Shown: positions 26,014 through 34,796 of the stretch, piece after piece | Layout: every line of letters starts with the position of its first letter | Numbering within the stretch: position 1 is the stretch's first letter | Virus record (IMG/VR): IMGVR_UViG_3300043548_000646 | Location: 1 to 42,774 of that record | Strand: one strand, 5' to 3' | DNA length: 42,774 nt | Source of the DNA: a virus | The notes under the pieces: model-generated | Databases searched by the model: none | What the model saw: the letters and a program-made list of their open reading frames with translations, nothing else | Told to the model about the DNA's origin: nothing | Made by a program: the position numbers and the translations under genes

Positions 26014-28683
26014 TTAAAAGTTGCTAATTGATCCTACATATCGTGAAACTACATACGGACTTAGGCTATTTTCATGCCCTTCAAAATAACTTTCTATGAA
26101 ATACTCGCCGCCTACGTCTTGTAGACTTTGTGTATCTGAGGCTTGAATGTTAGTATTTATAACAATTGAATCAGTATTGGTTACATTTTCATTTGGAATT
26201 ACAATACTGGTTGTTTTTGTCACCGTTTCTGATGAGGAAACTTCATCATTATTAAATGGTACAGCTATACTATAGGACAGACTATCTGTTGTTGTAACCA
26301 ATTCAGATTTTGATGCGCTATAGTTGAGGGAGAGAATTTCGCTATTAGAAAGTGTATCAAGAACTATTTCAGCATATGTGAATGTGATGGTTTCACTGAA
26401 TGTAATTTCATCCAACAACACACTATTTACGTCATTGTTTTGTGAGAATGAGAATTGGAACAATTCTGATGTTGAAACAGTATCACTCAATACATCACTG
26501 ATATTAAATCTGATAGTATCTGATGTTGTTGCTGTATCTGATAAACTTGGTTTCGGTTCTAGTGATAGAATGTCAGTCGTGGATTGTGTATCAAGCAAAT
26601 CCACAGGAATTACTAGAATAACATTGATATTATCAGTTAAAGATAATGTTTCATTAACTGCACCCTGTGTGTAATCATTTATATATGCATCAGTAATAGT
26701 AATATTTTCACTGATGTTTTTACTAAAAGTTGTTGTTACTGTTTCTGTGTTACTTACAACTTCTGATATATTCATGTTGTATTGCAACACACTTGTGTCA
26801 GTAATCAATACTGTTTCATCTACTATCTTATTCGGATTAAGTGACGCAATATCTGAAACAGTTATAGTATCTAAAAGTATACTGTCCGGATCATTTTGCT
26901 GTTGGAAATTGATAACAGCAACATCAGTTACCATGATTTCATCAGTAGGTGCAAGTTGAACATGAATTGAATCTAGCGTGTCTGAAACTGTTGCAGTATC
27001 ATTATATTGAACATTATAGGCAACTACTTGACGTTGGAAAACGTCATCAGTAGATGTAGTGGTTGTTAAAATCTTACTGAAGTCTTGTACAGGAGACTCA
27101 GTTAATGTAAGTGTATCGAGTAATGAAAGCGTGAAAGCCAAGTTTGTACTGAAGGTTTCAGATGTTGTTACAGTTTCACTAAATGGTAAACTTGGTTGTA
27201 AGGATACACTGTCTGTTACACCTTGTAATGTATTGAATGCAACTGAACCTGAATCACTAATAATGATGGATGTGATTGATGAATCTATAGATGAAGAAAC
27301 TTCTATATTACCAGTCAAAATTAAATCAGCAAATAACTTGAACCCGGCAGGATGTGTACTATTTAAATAGGTATCCTTCCATGTGTTCAACGGCTTAGTA
27401 GTTTGCACCACATAGGAATATGGTTGATAATAATCATTATCTTGTAGTTTTACAATATCAGACAAGAAGCCTGCATTATCTTTATATTCACCAGGCGCAT
27501 GATAAACATGCCCTGTCTTGAATGTTACTTCTGAATCTGCCCCTCCTCGACGGCGCGGTGTCAAATCCACTGTGAATGTTTTCACAGGTTCTTCATCATC
27601 ATTGCGAACTAGGAATTTTTCACCTGTATCAATGATGGCGAGTTGATGAAGCAATCCACGAACAGGTGCTGAAGCATAATCACCATAGATGGTGTAATCT
27701 TGCTGGAAATATTGTTCTGCAATGGTGTTTCTTGTTTCAACAACACGAACAATGGCATTGTTCTGTAATAACTCATATACGTATGCTGATGGTCCTGTTA
27801 AGTTAACAACATAGGACTCAGAACCTGACGCTGCAAAATAATTACCTTCAACACCAGTTTCACTGATGAAGTAGGAGTCATCACGGGCAAATCTACTACC
27901 GCGATTATCAATTGATACCACACCTGTGATTTGCTTAGAAATGGTACCATAGGTTGTTGTAGTGGCACCATTGACAAATTGAACATATACGTGTGTATCA
28001 TAGTTACCTAAACTGGCAGCTAAACTGGTATTAGCAACTATGAAATCAGGAAATACATAATCAGGATTTAAATCAACTTCCAGTTGATAAATTTTAGGGC
28101 GTGATGATTCAAACACATCAAAACAACGTGTTGTGACTGTTCGTTCAAATGTTCCCGCACCTGCAATATATTCGGTATACCGCAACGTTACAATTTTTCC
28201 CACCAACTCGTAAATGTTGTTGTTTGGAAAATTTGTTGTTTCTACCTTAATGAATTTCTTTCGTGACCAACGACCATCAGATGCACGTAAAATAAAATCA
28301 CCTGGATATTCAACAGAGATGGTGTCATTGAACATGAAACGGAAAAACATTTCTGTTGCATTCTCAGAACCCTTTCCCTCATAATACTGATTGATATATT
28401 TGATTAACTTACGATTCCCAATGATGGTATCAGAAGGAATATCGTAAATGAATTGATTTCTGTAATATGGGATGAATAAATCTAATGTTTTATCAATGTC
28501 TCTCCAATCTGCTGAATTCAACAGTGCATGATTAACACCTGGTAGTTGTAAATCACCAATAGATAATTGTTCCAGAAACTTGTAATAGTACTCTAGAAAT
28601 TTTACAAATTGAGGATATTCAGCTCTTACAAACTCTGGGATTTGCCCAGATATAAGATGATGGAGTTTCTTTTTGATAGACAT
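26014..28683 (-). CDS. Baseplate wedge protein in the gp7 position with a long repeat tail
   Basis: 889 aa. The N-terminal domain reads ISGQIPEFVRAEYPQFVKFL, EYYYKFLEQL, DWRDIDKTLDLFIPYYRNQF, then GKGSENATEMFFRFMFND and ILRASDGRWSRKKF. This is a conserved arrangement in wedge proteins of T4-like aquatic phages. From about 450 to 850 there are many short repeats of the form D-T-[VIL]-T-x-S-[DE], each about 20-30 residues. It starts in the stop of gene 6 (TAATG). The gene order matches T4 gp7, but T4 gp7 is 1032 aa and I see no clear sequence match, so this is a positional equivalent only. Confidence 0.7.
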   Translation of the reverse strand: MSIKKKLHHLISGQIPEFVRAEYPQFVKFLEYYYKFLEQLSIGDLQLPGVNHALLNSADWRDIDKTLDLFIPYYRNQFIYDIPSDTIIGNRKLIKYINQYYEGKGSENATEMFFRFMFNDTISVEYPGDFILRASDGRWSRKKFIKVETTNFPNNNIYELVGKIVTLRYTEYIAGAGTFERTVTTRCFDVFESSRPKIYQLEVDLNPDYVFPDFIVANTSLAASLGNYDTHVYVQFVNGATTTTYGTISKQITGVVSIDNRGSRFARDDSYFISETGVEGNYFAASGSESYVVNLTGPSAYVYELLQNNAIVRVVETRNTIAEQYFQQDYTIYGDYASAPVRGLLHQLAIIDTGEKFLVRNDDEEPVKTFTVDLTPRRRGGADSEVTFKTGHVYHAPGEYKDNAGFLSDIVKLQDNDYYQPYSYVVQTTKPLNTWKDTYLNSTHPAGFKLFADLILTGNIEVSSSIDSSITSIIISDSGSVAFNTLQGVTDSVSLQPSLPFSETVTTSETFSTNLAFTLSLLDTLTLTESPVQDFSKILTTTTSTDDVFQRQVVAYNVQYNDTATVSDTLDSIHVQLAPTDEIMVTDVAVINFQQQNDPDSILLDTITVSDIASLNPNKIVDETVLITDTSVLQYNMNISEVVSNTETVTTTFSKNISENITITDAYINDYTQGAVNETLSLTDNINVILVIPVDLLDTQSTTDILSLEPKPSLSDTATTSDTIRFNISDVLSDTVSTSELFQFSFSQNNDVNSVLLDEITFSETITFTYAEIVLDTLSNSEILSLNYSASKSELVTTTDSLSYSIAVPFNNDEVSSSETVTKTTSIVIPNENVTNTDSIVINTNIQASDTQSLQDVGGEYFIESYFEGHENSLSPYVVSRYVGSISNF
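26154..26161 (-). promoter_or_regulatory. Possible T4-type late promoter before the 154-aa gene
   Basis: Exact TATAAATA on the minus strand inside the 3' end of the gp7-position gene, 161 bp before ATG 25993. The octamer is exact but the leader would be long. Confidence 0.35.
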
Positions 28684-30569
28684 TAGTTATTTGTGTAAGG
28701 CTTTGCTGTTACGGTTAACCCTGCACTGATATTGGCATCAGAGTTACTTATACTATTGTCCAAAGTCAAGATGGTGTTTTTTGCCGGCTTTGCCGCTACG
28801 GCAAATTGTGACATGTCTGAAGTGCGGACAATTCCACTAGTGATGTTTTGATATAATGGTTGTGGGTTCAATGTCAAATACACTTGATTCAAGTTACCCA
28901 AGTAACGTGTCACATTTAAATTTTGAACATTTACCAATCCTGCTTCGTAATCAACAACACCTATATTGGCAACAGGTTCATTGGTTAAGATGTTTATAAA
29001 CTTCAATGTGCCTGTTCCTGTTTCACTTTGAATTACGGTATCACTGAAATCTTGAATGAATCCTTGATATGTTAATCCATTGATTGTTGTTTCAAACAAA
29101 GAACTCTTAATGGTTTCTGGGTCAATGGCTGCAAGATAATTCAATGTTTGTGAGTATGATGAATTTCTGCCTGTTCCAATAGTGATTCTTTTTTGTAAAT
29201 GCATCTTGAACAATGAACTGATGAATGCTGAATTTGCACCGTTCACTCGTTCAGATAATTTTGACAAAAAGAATGTTCTGTCTAGTGTGCCTAAATCAGT
29301 ATTGAAATAATCTTCAATTTCTGTCTTAGCTAAATATGCCAAATCGGAAGGTTTCAAACTGGTTAATTTAGGATTGTAGTTTACAATGGTATCAAACCCA
29401 ATGAACACGTAATCTGGGTCAACAAATTCATGCTGAATACTCATGACACTACGAGGACGCAAAATATTTTCTAGAATGAAATCTTTGTCAGCTTCCGTTA
29501 CAATTGCACCAGCCACAGGGTCAATTGAAATGAACACTTTTCCATAAATAGGTGGTTCATTTTCTTCACCACCCCATACAACAACTTCTCGCGTTTTGTT
29601 GTAATTTTGCTTGATTAATGTTTTGTAATCTTCAGCAGTAACAGCTCTGTTTCTACTAGCATTAAATTTTGGTGCATTGAATCGCACTGAGTCAATGGAT
29701 TCTCTAACAGCACCGCCGGCAGCAGCAGAAAGAATTGTGATATCAACTTGGTTTTCACCATCAATATCGCCAATCAATGTGAAGTTTCTACTACCATTAC
29801 TGTTTGGTCCTTGTGATGCCAAGTAGGTGACTAGAACAATATTACCAGGTGTCAATTGCTTTCCAATGTTATCATCACCGAAAATTAATTGATATGTCCC
29901 CGTGTTGTTTTCTTCAACCCAAAACACTTGACTTGTGTTTGTGACATCGACAATTGTTGTTTCTCTTGTGAAAATTCGTGTTGTTAAATCTGATACTGAA
30001 TTTTGAACCAACACTTGTATTGTTGTGATGTCAACCGTGTTTACCGGAATAACTAATGGTCCATTAACAATATCTGGTGTGATGACATATGAGTTGGATA
30101 AACGAACACCTTCAATCAACTCCACATCAGTGAACACAAACTTGCCATTTTGATTCACTGTGGCAGTTTGTGTTTCATTCACGTTGAATGTGAATGTTTG
30201 ATTGTTATATTGTGCTCCAAATTTAACACTAGGTGTTATGGATAAAGTGGAACCAGAAGTTGTGTTTCTAGTGACACTCAAATCAACTCTAGCCTTTGCT
30301 GATGTTGTAGAACGAGGTATATACCCCAAAGTTTTAGCGATAGAAATCACTGAACTTCTTTTAATCGCCGTGTCAATGAACATTTCGTTCGCTTGCATGT
30401 TGGCTAAAATGGCATTGTAATGGGTGTTATATGCCAATACATCCAACAGAACACTTAATGCAGAACCTTCAAAGTCATAGTCAGCAAACTCAGTCTGTGA
30501 GGCTAGATAACTTCGTAAGTTGGTTTTGATTTCATCAAAATCAAGTTCTGTGACCTTTAATTCTGCCAT
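28683..30569 (-). CDS. 6: Baseplate wedge protein gp6
   Basis: 628 aa, close to T4 gp6 (660). The N-terminus is diagnostic: LDFDEIKTNLRSYLASQTEF, DYDFEGSALSVLLDVLAYNT and ANEMFIDTAIKRSSVISIAK. Gp6 belongs to the baseplate J-like superfamily and dimerises to form the inner iris that holds the wedges together. Its ATG overlaps the stop of gene 25 (TAATG) and its stop overlaps the next ATG in the same way, so the three genes are translationally coupled. Confidence 0.9.
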   Translation of the reverse strand: MAELKVTELDFDEIKTNLRSYLASQTEFADYDFEGSALSVLLDVLAYNTHYNAILANMQANEMFIDTAIKRSSVISIAKTLGYIPRSTTSAKARVDLSVTRNTTSGSTLSITPSVKFGAQYNNQTFTFNVNETQTATVNQNGKFVFTDVELIEGVRLSNSYVITPDIVNGPLVIPVNTVDITTIQVLVQNSVSDLTTRIFTRETTIVDVTNTSQVFWVEENNTGTYQLIFGDDNIGKQLTPGNIVLVTYLASQGPNSNGSRNFTLIGDIDGENQVDITILSAAAGGAVRESIDSVRFNAPKFNASRNRAVTAEDYKTLIKQNYNKTREVVVWGGEENEPPIYGKVFISIDPVAGAIVTEADKDFILENILRPRSVMSIQHEFVDPDYVFIGFDTIVNYNPKLTSLKPSDLAYLAKTEIEDYFNTDLGTLDRTFFLSKLSERVNGANSAFISSLFKMHLQKRITIGTGRNSSYSQTLNYLAAIDPETIKSSLFETTINGLTYQGFIQDFSDTVIQSETGTGTLKFINILTNEPVANIGVVDYEAGLVNVQNLNVTRYLGNLNQVYLTLNPQPLYQNITSGIVRTSDMSQFAVAAKPAKNTILTLDNSISNSDANISAGLTVTAKPYTNN

Positions 30570-30967
30570 TATCGTAATCTCTGTAGAGTTAATGTTAGTG
30601 AAGCAGGTTGGCTAACGCCGAGTACAGTGAAAAATATTGAAATTTCATATTCATTATCATCATAGTTTGGAACAACATCAATATAATCTAACAACACTCT
30701 TGGTTCATAATTCGTGATGAGATTTTCAATACTTCTTCTGATGGTTTCAGTTGTGATGGGATCAATCGGCTCAAACAATAATGCATACATGGGAGACCCA
30801 ACATCAGGCTTGAACAATTTTTCACCATATTGTGTAAATATCAATAATTTCAATGACTGACGAATGGCATTAATATCAATCTTTTTCAGCACATCTTTTG
30901 TTTGAGGATGTGCTGAAAAAGATAAATCTAAATCTTTATAGAGTTTGTTCGGTGATAGAATAGCCAT
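30569..30967 (-). CDS. 25: Baseplate wedge protein gp25
   Basis: 132 aa, the same size as T4 gp25. GPW/gp25-family motifs are clear: an N-terminal YKDLDLSF, the central TQYGEKLFKPDVGSPMYALL, then IENLITNYEPRV containing the conserved E-P-R. Gp25 joins the wedge to the sheath initiator position and has the same fold as pyocin and type VI TssE. The start has no Shine-Dalgarno sequence; the upstream 21 bp are AT-rich and contain an exact late octamer. It is followed by gp6 with a one-base overlap. Confidence 0.9.
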   Translation of the reverse strand: MAILSPNKLYKDLDLSFSAHPQTKDVLKKIDINAIRQSLKLLIFTQYGEKLFKPDVGSPMYALLFEPIDPITTETIRRSIENLITNYEPRVLLDYIDVVPNYDDNEYEISIFFTVLGVSQPASLTLTLQRLR

Positions 30968-30977
30968 TTTTATTTAA

Positions 30978-30985
30978 TATTTATA
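30978..30985 (-). promoter_or_regulatory. T4-type late promoter almost abutting gene 25
   Basis: Exact TATAAATA on the minus strand ends 10 bp before ATG 30967. If used with normal T4 spacing, the mRNA leader would be only about five bases, with no ribosome-binding site. Confidence 0.4.
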
Positions 30986-30988
30986 TGG

Positions 30989-32839
30989 TTATGCCAACTG
31001 GACAAGAACGCCGCGTCCGTTCGGAGCAGTTTTATGATTCATGAATGTGCTGCAAGTGTTTCTACAACCATTTCTATTGAATGAAATGTGAATCCATGGG
31101 TTACGAGTTCCTGTTGTCTTGTATTCCAACAACATTTGGTCATAGTTAACATTCTGTTTAATCCACTTGGCAATTTCAAAATAATCTGCCTTGGATGCAC
31201 CTCTGAATTGTAAGTCAGCAGCTTGCCCCTTCATGTGTTGGGAAGTTGTAGAACCGCCTTCTGGTACATAATTTCTGAATCCACTTGTGATGAACATGTT
31301 CGGGTATTTGTCCTTGATGGGATCAAGCACTTGTTCAGCCAAAGCTTTCATGTTACAAGCAATTTCTCGTTCAGTTAATCCAGCAAATGCTGTTAAACGA
31401 GACTTGGATGCTGCTGCCTGAGTTGTGAAACTGGCAATAGTGAAATGTTTTGACAACTTCAAACTTTCTGTGAGCTGAGTCACACTGTTGATGTCTCCAC
31501 ATCCTGGGATGACATCTTCTTTCTTAGGTGTAGGAGTTTCGTCCACTTCTTTCGGGGCTGGGGGTGGTTCTTCAATTTCTGCTCTAGTGATAACACCATC
31601 AGTGATGGCTTGTTCAACCAACTGTTTAATTACTTTACTATTCTTTTCAAAATCTTCACCGAGTACATCCAAGGTGAATGTCAACACTTCTTCGCGCGTT
31701 GGAACAATCAAATCAGGGAATGTAGGTAATGTGGGTGACTTTTCTGAGATGGTTGATGGTGGGACAATCACAGGTGGGACAGGTGGTGTGGGAGTAATTG
31801 ACATACCATTCATCTTCAACACTGCCACTTCTGTGATAGGACTTGCAATAGTTGTTTTTAACGTGCCTGTCATTATCAACCCCTTCAATGATTTGATGTT
31901 AATCTTGTCATTGGCATTGATGTTAACAGTTTTATCAGTATGAATATCAACACCTTCCGGTGCCGTCACACTGAATTTTTTGCCTGCCTTCATTTCAATA
32001 TCGCCGTGCGCATGTGCCTTTAAATTGCCATCCACTTGAAGATTACAATTGTTCTTCACATAGATGTTACAGTTGCCTTCTATTGTGACATTGGCACTAC
32101 CTTTAATCAACACATTGTTATTACGCATGATTATTTCATAGTTGTCACCCACAACTTTGCGTAACATGGTACCATTTCTATCCACTTCCCAATAGGTGCC
32201 TTTTTTATGATAGGTTGCCAATCGTTCATTTTCTTTTGTATCATCAACTTCAACAATATGTCCTGATTCAGATTCATAGACATGATTGTACGGATACATG
32301 GCATTGTATGGTGTCATGGGTTGATCCCATGTGCCCTCAAATGCTATAGGTACACCTTTTTGACGCTCATCATCTTTCATCTTGATGATGGTTTCATTGA
32401 TTTGCTGATTTCGTGCAAGACGATTGGTATCAGGTTCACTATTTTTTAAATAAGCTTCTCTTGGATATTCTTTGTTAGGATCCTGGAATCCATAGTTTGC
32501 CGTGTTACGAATTTCATCATAATAGGATTTGCCAGGAATACCAGAAATGGTACCCATGATGACAGGTTCTTGGCAATCTTCTCCATCACGAAAGAATCCC
32601 GTGACCCATGTGCCCTCCACAGGTCCTGTAGGTGTGATACCGACACCTGACATGGCAGCAGATGTGATGGGTTGCATGGGAAACGCCCAAGGCAAATCAG
32701 TTGTAGGAAGTTCCACCTTATCAGAGGTATGATACCCTACAATACGGACCTTACAACGTCCTAAAAATATCGGATCATTTCTATCTTCTACAACACCTAC
32801 CCACCAATAGAATCCTGTTCTTGAATATGCGTTTTCCAT
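30989..32839 (-). CDS. 5: gp5-like baseplate hub spike with C-terminal M15 peptidase
   Basis: 616 aa. The N-terminal OB-fold domain is clear (FYWWVGVVEDRNDPIFLGRC, then WAFPMQPIT and GTWVTGFFRDGEDCQEPVIM). Residues about 200-340 form a VgrG/gp5-type beta-helix with short repeats (VLIKGSANVTIEGNCNIYVK). A Pro-rich linker follows at about 350-450. The C-terminal ~150 aa look like an M15 D-Ala-D-Ala carboxypeptidase/endopeptidase: TSGFRN, the zinc motif SQHMKGQAADL and the final zinc histidine in WIHIS. T4 gp5 carries a GH24 lysozyme between the OB-fold and the helix instead. It presumably cleaves peptidoglycan peptides during tail penetration. It follows the gp27-like gene directly. Confidence 0.85.
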   Translation of the reverse strand: MENAYSRTGFYWWVGVVEDRNDPIFLGRCKVRIVGYHTSDKVELPTTDLPWAFPMQPITSAAMSGVGITPTGPVEGTWVTGFFRDGEDCQEPVIMGTISGIPGKSYYDEIRNTANYGFQDPNKEYPREAYLKNSEPDTNRLARNQQINETIIKMKDDERQKGVPIAFEGTWDQPMTPYNAMYPYNHVYESESGHIVEVDDTKENERLATYHKKGTYWEVDRNGTMLRKVVGDNYEIIMRNNNVLIKGSANVTIEGNCNIYVKNNCNLQVDGNLKAHAHGDIEMKAGKKFSVTAPEGVDIHTDKTVNINANDKINIKSLKGLIMTGTLKTTIASPITEVAVLKMNGMSITPTPPVPPVIVPPSTISEKSPTLPTFPDLIVPTREEVLTFTLDVLGEDFEKNSKVIKQLVEQAITDGVITRAEIEEPPPAPKEVDETPTPKKEDVIPGCGDINSVTQLTESLKLSKHFTIASFTTQAAASKSRLTAFAGLTEREIACNMKALAEQVLDPIKDKYPNMFITSGFRNYVPEGGSTTSQHMKGQAADLQFRGASKADYFEIAKWIKQNVNYDQMLLEYKTTGTRNPWIHISFNRNGCRNTCSTFMNHKTAPNGRGVLVQLA

Positions 32840-32841
32840 AA

Positions 32842-34095
32842 TTAATCCACAGATTTTTTAAATGATTCTTTCATAATTTCCATAAACATCTCATGCTTAT
32901 TTAATGTGAATTGATGGCGTATAGCAGTGATTAGATAACGTCCTGACAAATATGGGTCAATGAAATCTTCTATTGTTTTACCTTCTTCATTTTTAGCAAG
33001 TGATTTTGGAATCAAACATTCAATCACCTTACCTACTTCAATATCTGTTCTTCCAGGAATTTGTATTGAGAACCGAAGGTTGTTTGCCTCATACATTAAA
33101 CTGTTTCTTTGCATTGCCCAGTTTTCAAATAATGGATCAACATAATCATCAAACATTCTGTATTGTTTTGTTTTCACAATGGCATGACTATCTGGACTTC
33201 TCGGAATATCTTTTGGAAAAGTTGAGGCATCATGTAGATTGAAATACTTTTTACGTAGTTCATAATGGTCAGATAGAAATTCTTTATATTGTTTCAATGT
33301 GATATCATGTGTAATCAACTTACTAGCATAATATCCAAAATCCTGACCACGAAACACATCCATGTATGTCATGGGTGTTAGTTTGATGATATTGTTATAC
33401 CGTGATGCCAAGTCTTTGTAAGGACCTGTGTTTGCAGTAGGAATATATGAATAGGTACCAAACACAGAATTTTTCTGACTTTGTGCTAGTTGTTCTATAC
33501 TTGTTAAATAGAAATTTTTGTTACCTTCAAAAAATAAAACATTGGGGGCTTGTTTAAAACTTCTTGTTGCCACCCAATTAATAACTTTCAATGGAGACCA
33601 ATAAGGAGATACTAATGCCACATTGGTTGTATGTTGTTCCAACACTTTCAACGGCTTATCTTCTTTCAGATATTCATTGAATACACGTTCAATAACCGTG
33701 TGTGTTGCTCCTTTGAATTTCTTACTAATTCTAGTGATATTATCTTTTAACCCTTCTGTAGAAATGAAGTTCATCACATATACTTGTTCTTTTTCACCTA
33801 AAATACGAGCATCAATACTTGTGATATAGAATTTTCTTTCTATGCGTTCACTGCGAAATCCTGGACTTTTGAATGATAGTTCAAGCGTTTCTAAACCTGT
33901 GAGAGGTAACTGTGTTATTAAACTGGCAGCATCTTTCATAACAATATATCCCGTCATCACGTTGGAAAAAATATCCTCGTAGATGATGGTTTGTGCTGCC
34001 ATGGTTTTAATACTATACCGTTTACCACGAGAAATTAAATCAATCTTCTCTGTGGTAACCTCACCAGTATCCTTGATTAGTTCAACATTATCCAT
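32842..34095 (-). CDS. gp27-like baseplate hub protein
   Basis: 417 aa, close to T4 gp27 (391). The pattern suits the hub fold shared with gpD: an early strand-rich domain (IYEDIFSNVMTGYIVMKDAA, LPLTGLETLELSF), a YWSPLKVINWVATRSF segment near 165-182, and a closing domain with IPGRTDIEVGKVIECLIP and GRYLITAIRHQF. In gpD-type proteins this end binds the spike. It sits immediately before gp5, its known partner, and starts in the stop of gene 53. Sequence identity with T4 gp27 is not obvious, so the call rests on motifs and order. Confidence 0.7.
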   Translation of the reverse strand: MDNVELIKDTGEVTTEKIDLISRGKRYSIKTMAAQTIIYEDIFSNVMTGYIVMKDAASLITQLPLTGLETLELSFKSPGFRSERIERKFYITSIDARILGEKEQVYVMNFISTEGLKDNITRISKKFKGATHTVIERVFNEYLKEDKPLKVLEQHTTNVALVSPYWSPLKVINWVATRSFKQAPNVLFFEGNKNFYLTSIEQLAQSQKNSVFGTYSYIPTANTGPYKDLASRYNNIIKLTPMTYMDVFRGQDFGYYASKLITHDITLKQYKEFLSDHYELRKKYFNLHDASTFPKDIPRSPDSHAIVKTKQYRMFDDYVDPLFENWAMQRNSLMYEANNLRFSIQIPGRTDIEVGKVIECLIPKSLAKNEEGKTIEDFIDPYLSGRYLITAIRHQFTLNKHEMFMEIMKESFKKSVD

Positions 34096-34796
34096 TATTC
34101 ACCAATTTTATTTCTGAAATCTTTAATGATTTCTGAGATGTAACGTTCATTCAAAATTTTAATAGTGCGTTTTTCATCATTTCTATCCGTTTCATATTCA
34201 TAGTTTGTAACAGCTACAATGTTAGGATTGGATATATCATTGTCAACGATATATTCAATTTCAGTATCATAGTAATGGTGAATTCCTTCTGTTGGGTCAA
34301 CGACAGAGGTGACCGGCAAATCATTTTCTTCAGTTGTGACATTAGACAACTGAGATGTTGTTGATAGCCGAGTTATGCCTTTTTGAGAACGTAATGATAC
34401 CGTAGTAGCGCCCACTTCTGTAACAATGAATTCACCTCCCGTGTCACTGTTCACTACATCATCAACATTATATTTTGATGTATCAGGAACAGTAACAACA
34501 AAATCATAAGACGCAAACACAAACTCTGTAACCTTTGCATCAGGCATAGGCCATTCTTCTCTTGGGTCAATGATATCATTCACAAGAAAGATGATCCAAT
34601 GATACAACGGGGTGTTGTACATTTTGTAACTTACCATTTCAGGTGTTTCACCATCGCGCACAAAGTAATCATCAAGCAACACCAAATTATTTCGAAATTC
34701 CTTTGAGATGGTTACACGACTTAGAAAATCTTCAACAACAATAGGATTACCGTTGTTGGAAATAACTGTTCGTGGAAAATATGAGAAGAATGCCAT
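34095..34796 (-). CDS. 53: Baseplate wedge protein gp53
   Basis: 233 aa versus 196 in T4. The N-terminal half matches the gp53 family well: MAFFSYFPRTV, then the DYFVRDGETPEMVSYKMYNT motif and HWIIFLVNDIIDPREEWPMP. Residues about 105-145 form an insert (SKYNVDDVVNSDTGGEFIV) of the same type seen near the end of the gp8-like protein. Gp53 closes the T4 wedge. The gene overlaps both neighbours by one base (TAATG-type), so it is co-translated with gp48 and the hub gene. Confidence 0.85.
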   Translation of the reverse strand: MAFFSYFPRTVISNNGNPIVVEDFLSRVTISKEFRNNLVLLDDYFVRDGETPEMVSYKMYNTPLYHWIIFLVNDIIDPREEWPMPDAKVTEFVFASYDFVVTVPDTSKYNVDDVVNSDTGGEFIVTEVGATTVSLRSQKGITRLSTTSQLSNVTTEENDLPVTSVVDPTEGIHHYYDTEIEYIVDNDISNPNIVAVTNYEYETDRNDEKRTIKILNERYISEIIKDFRNKIGE

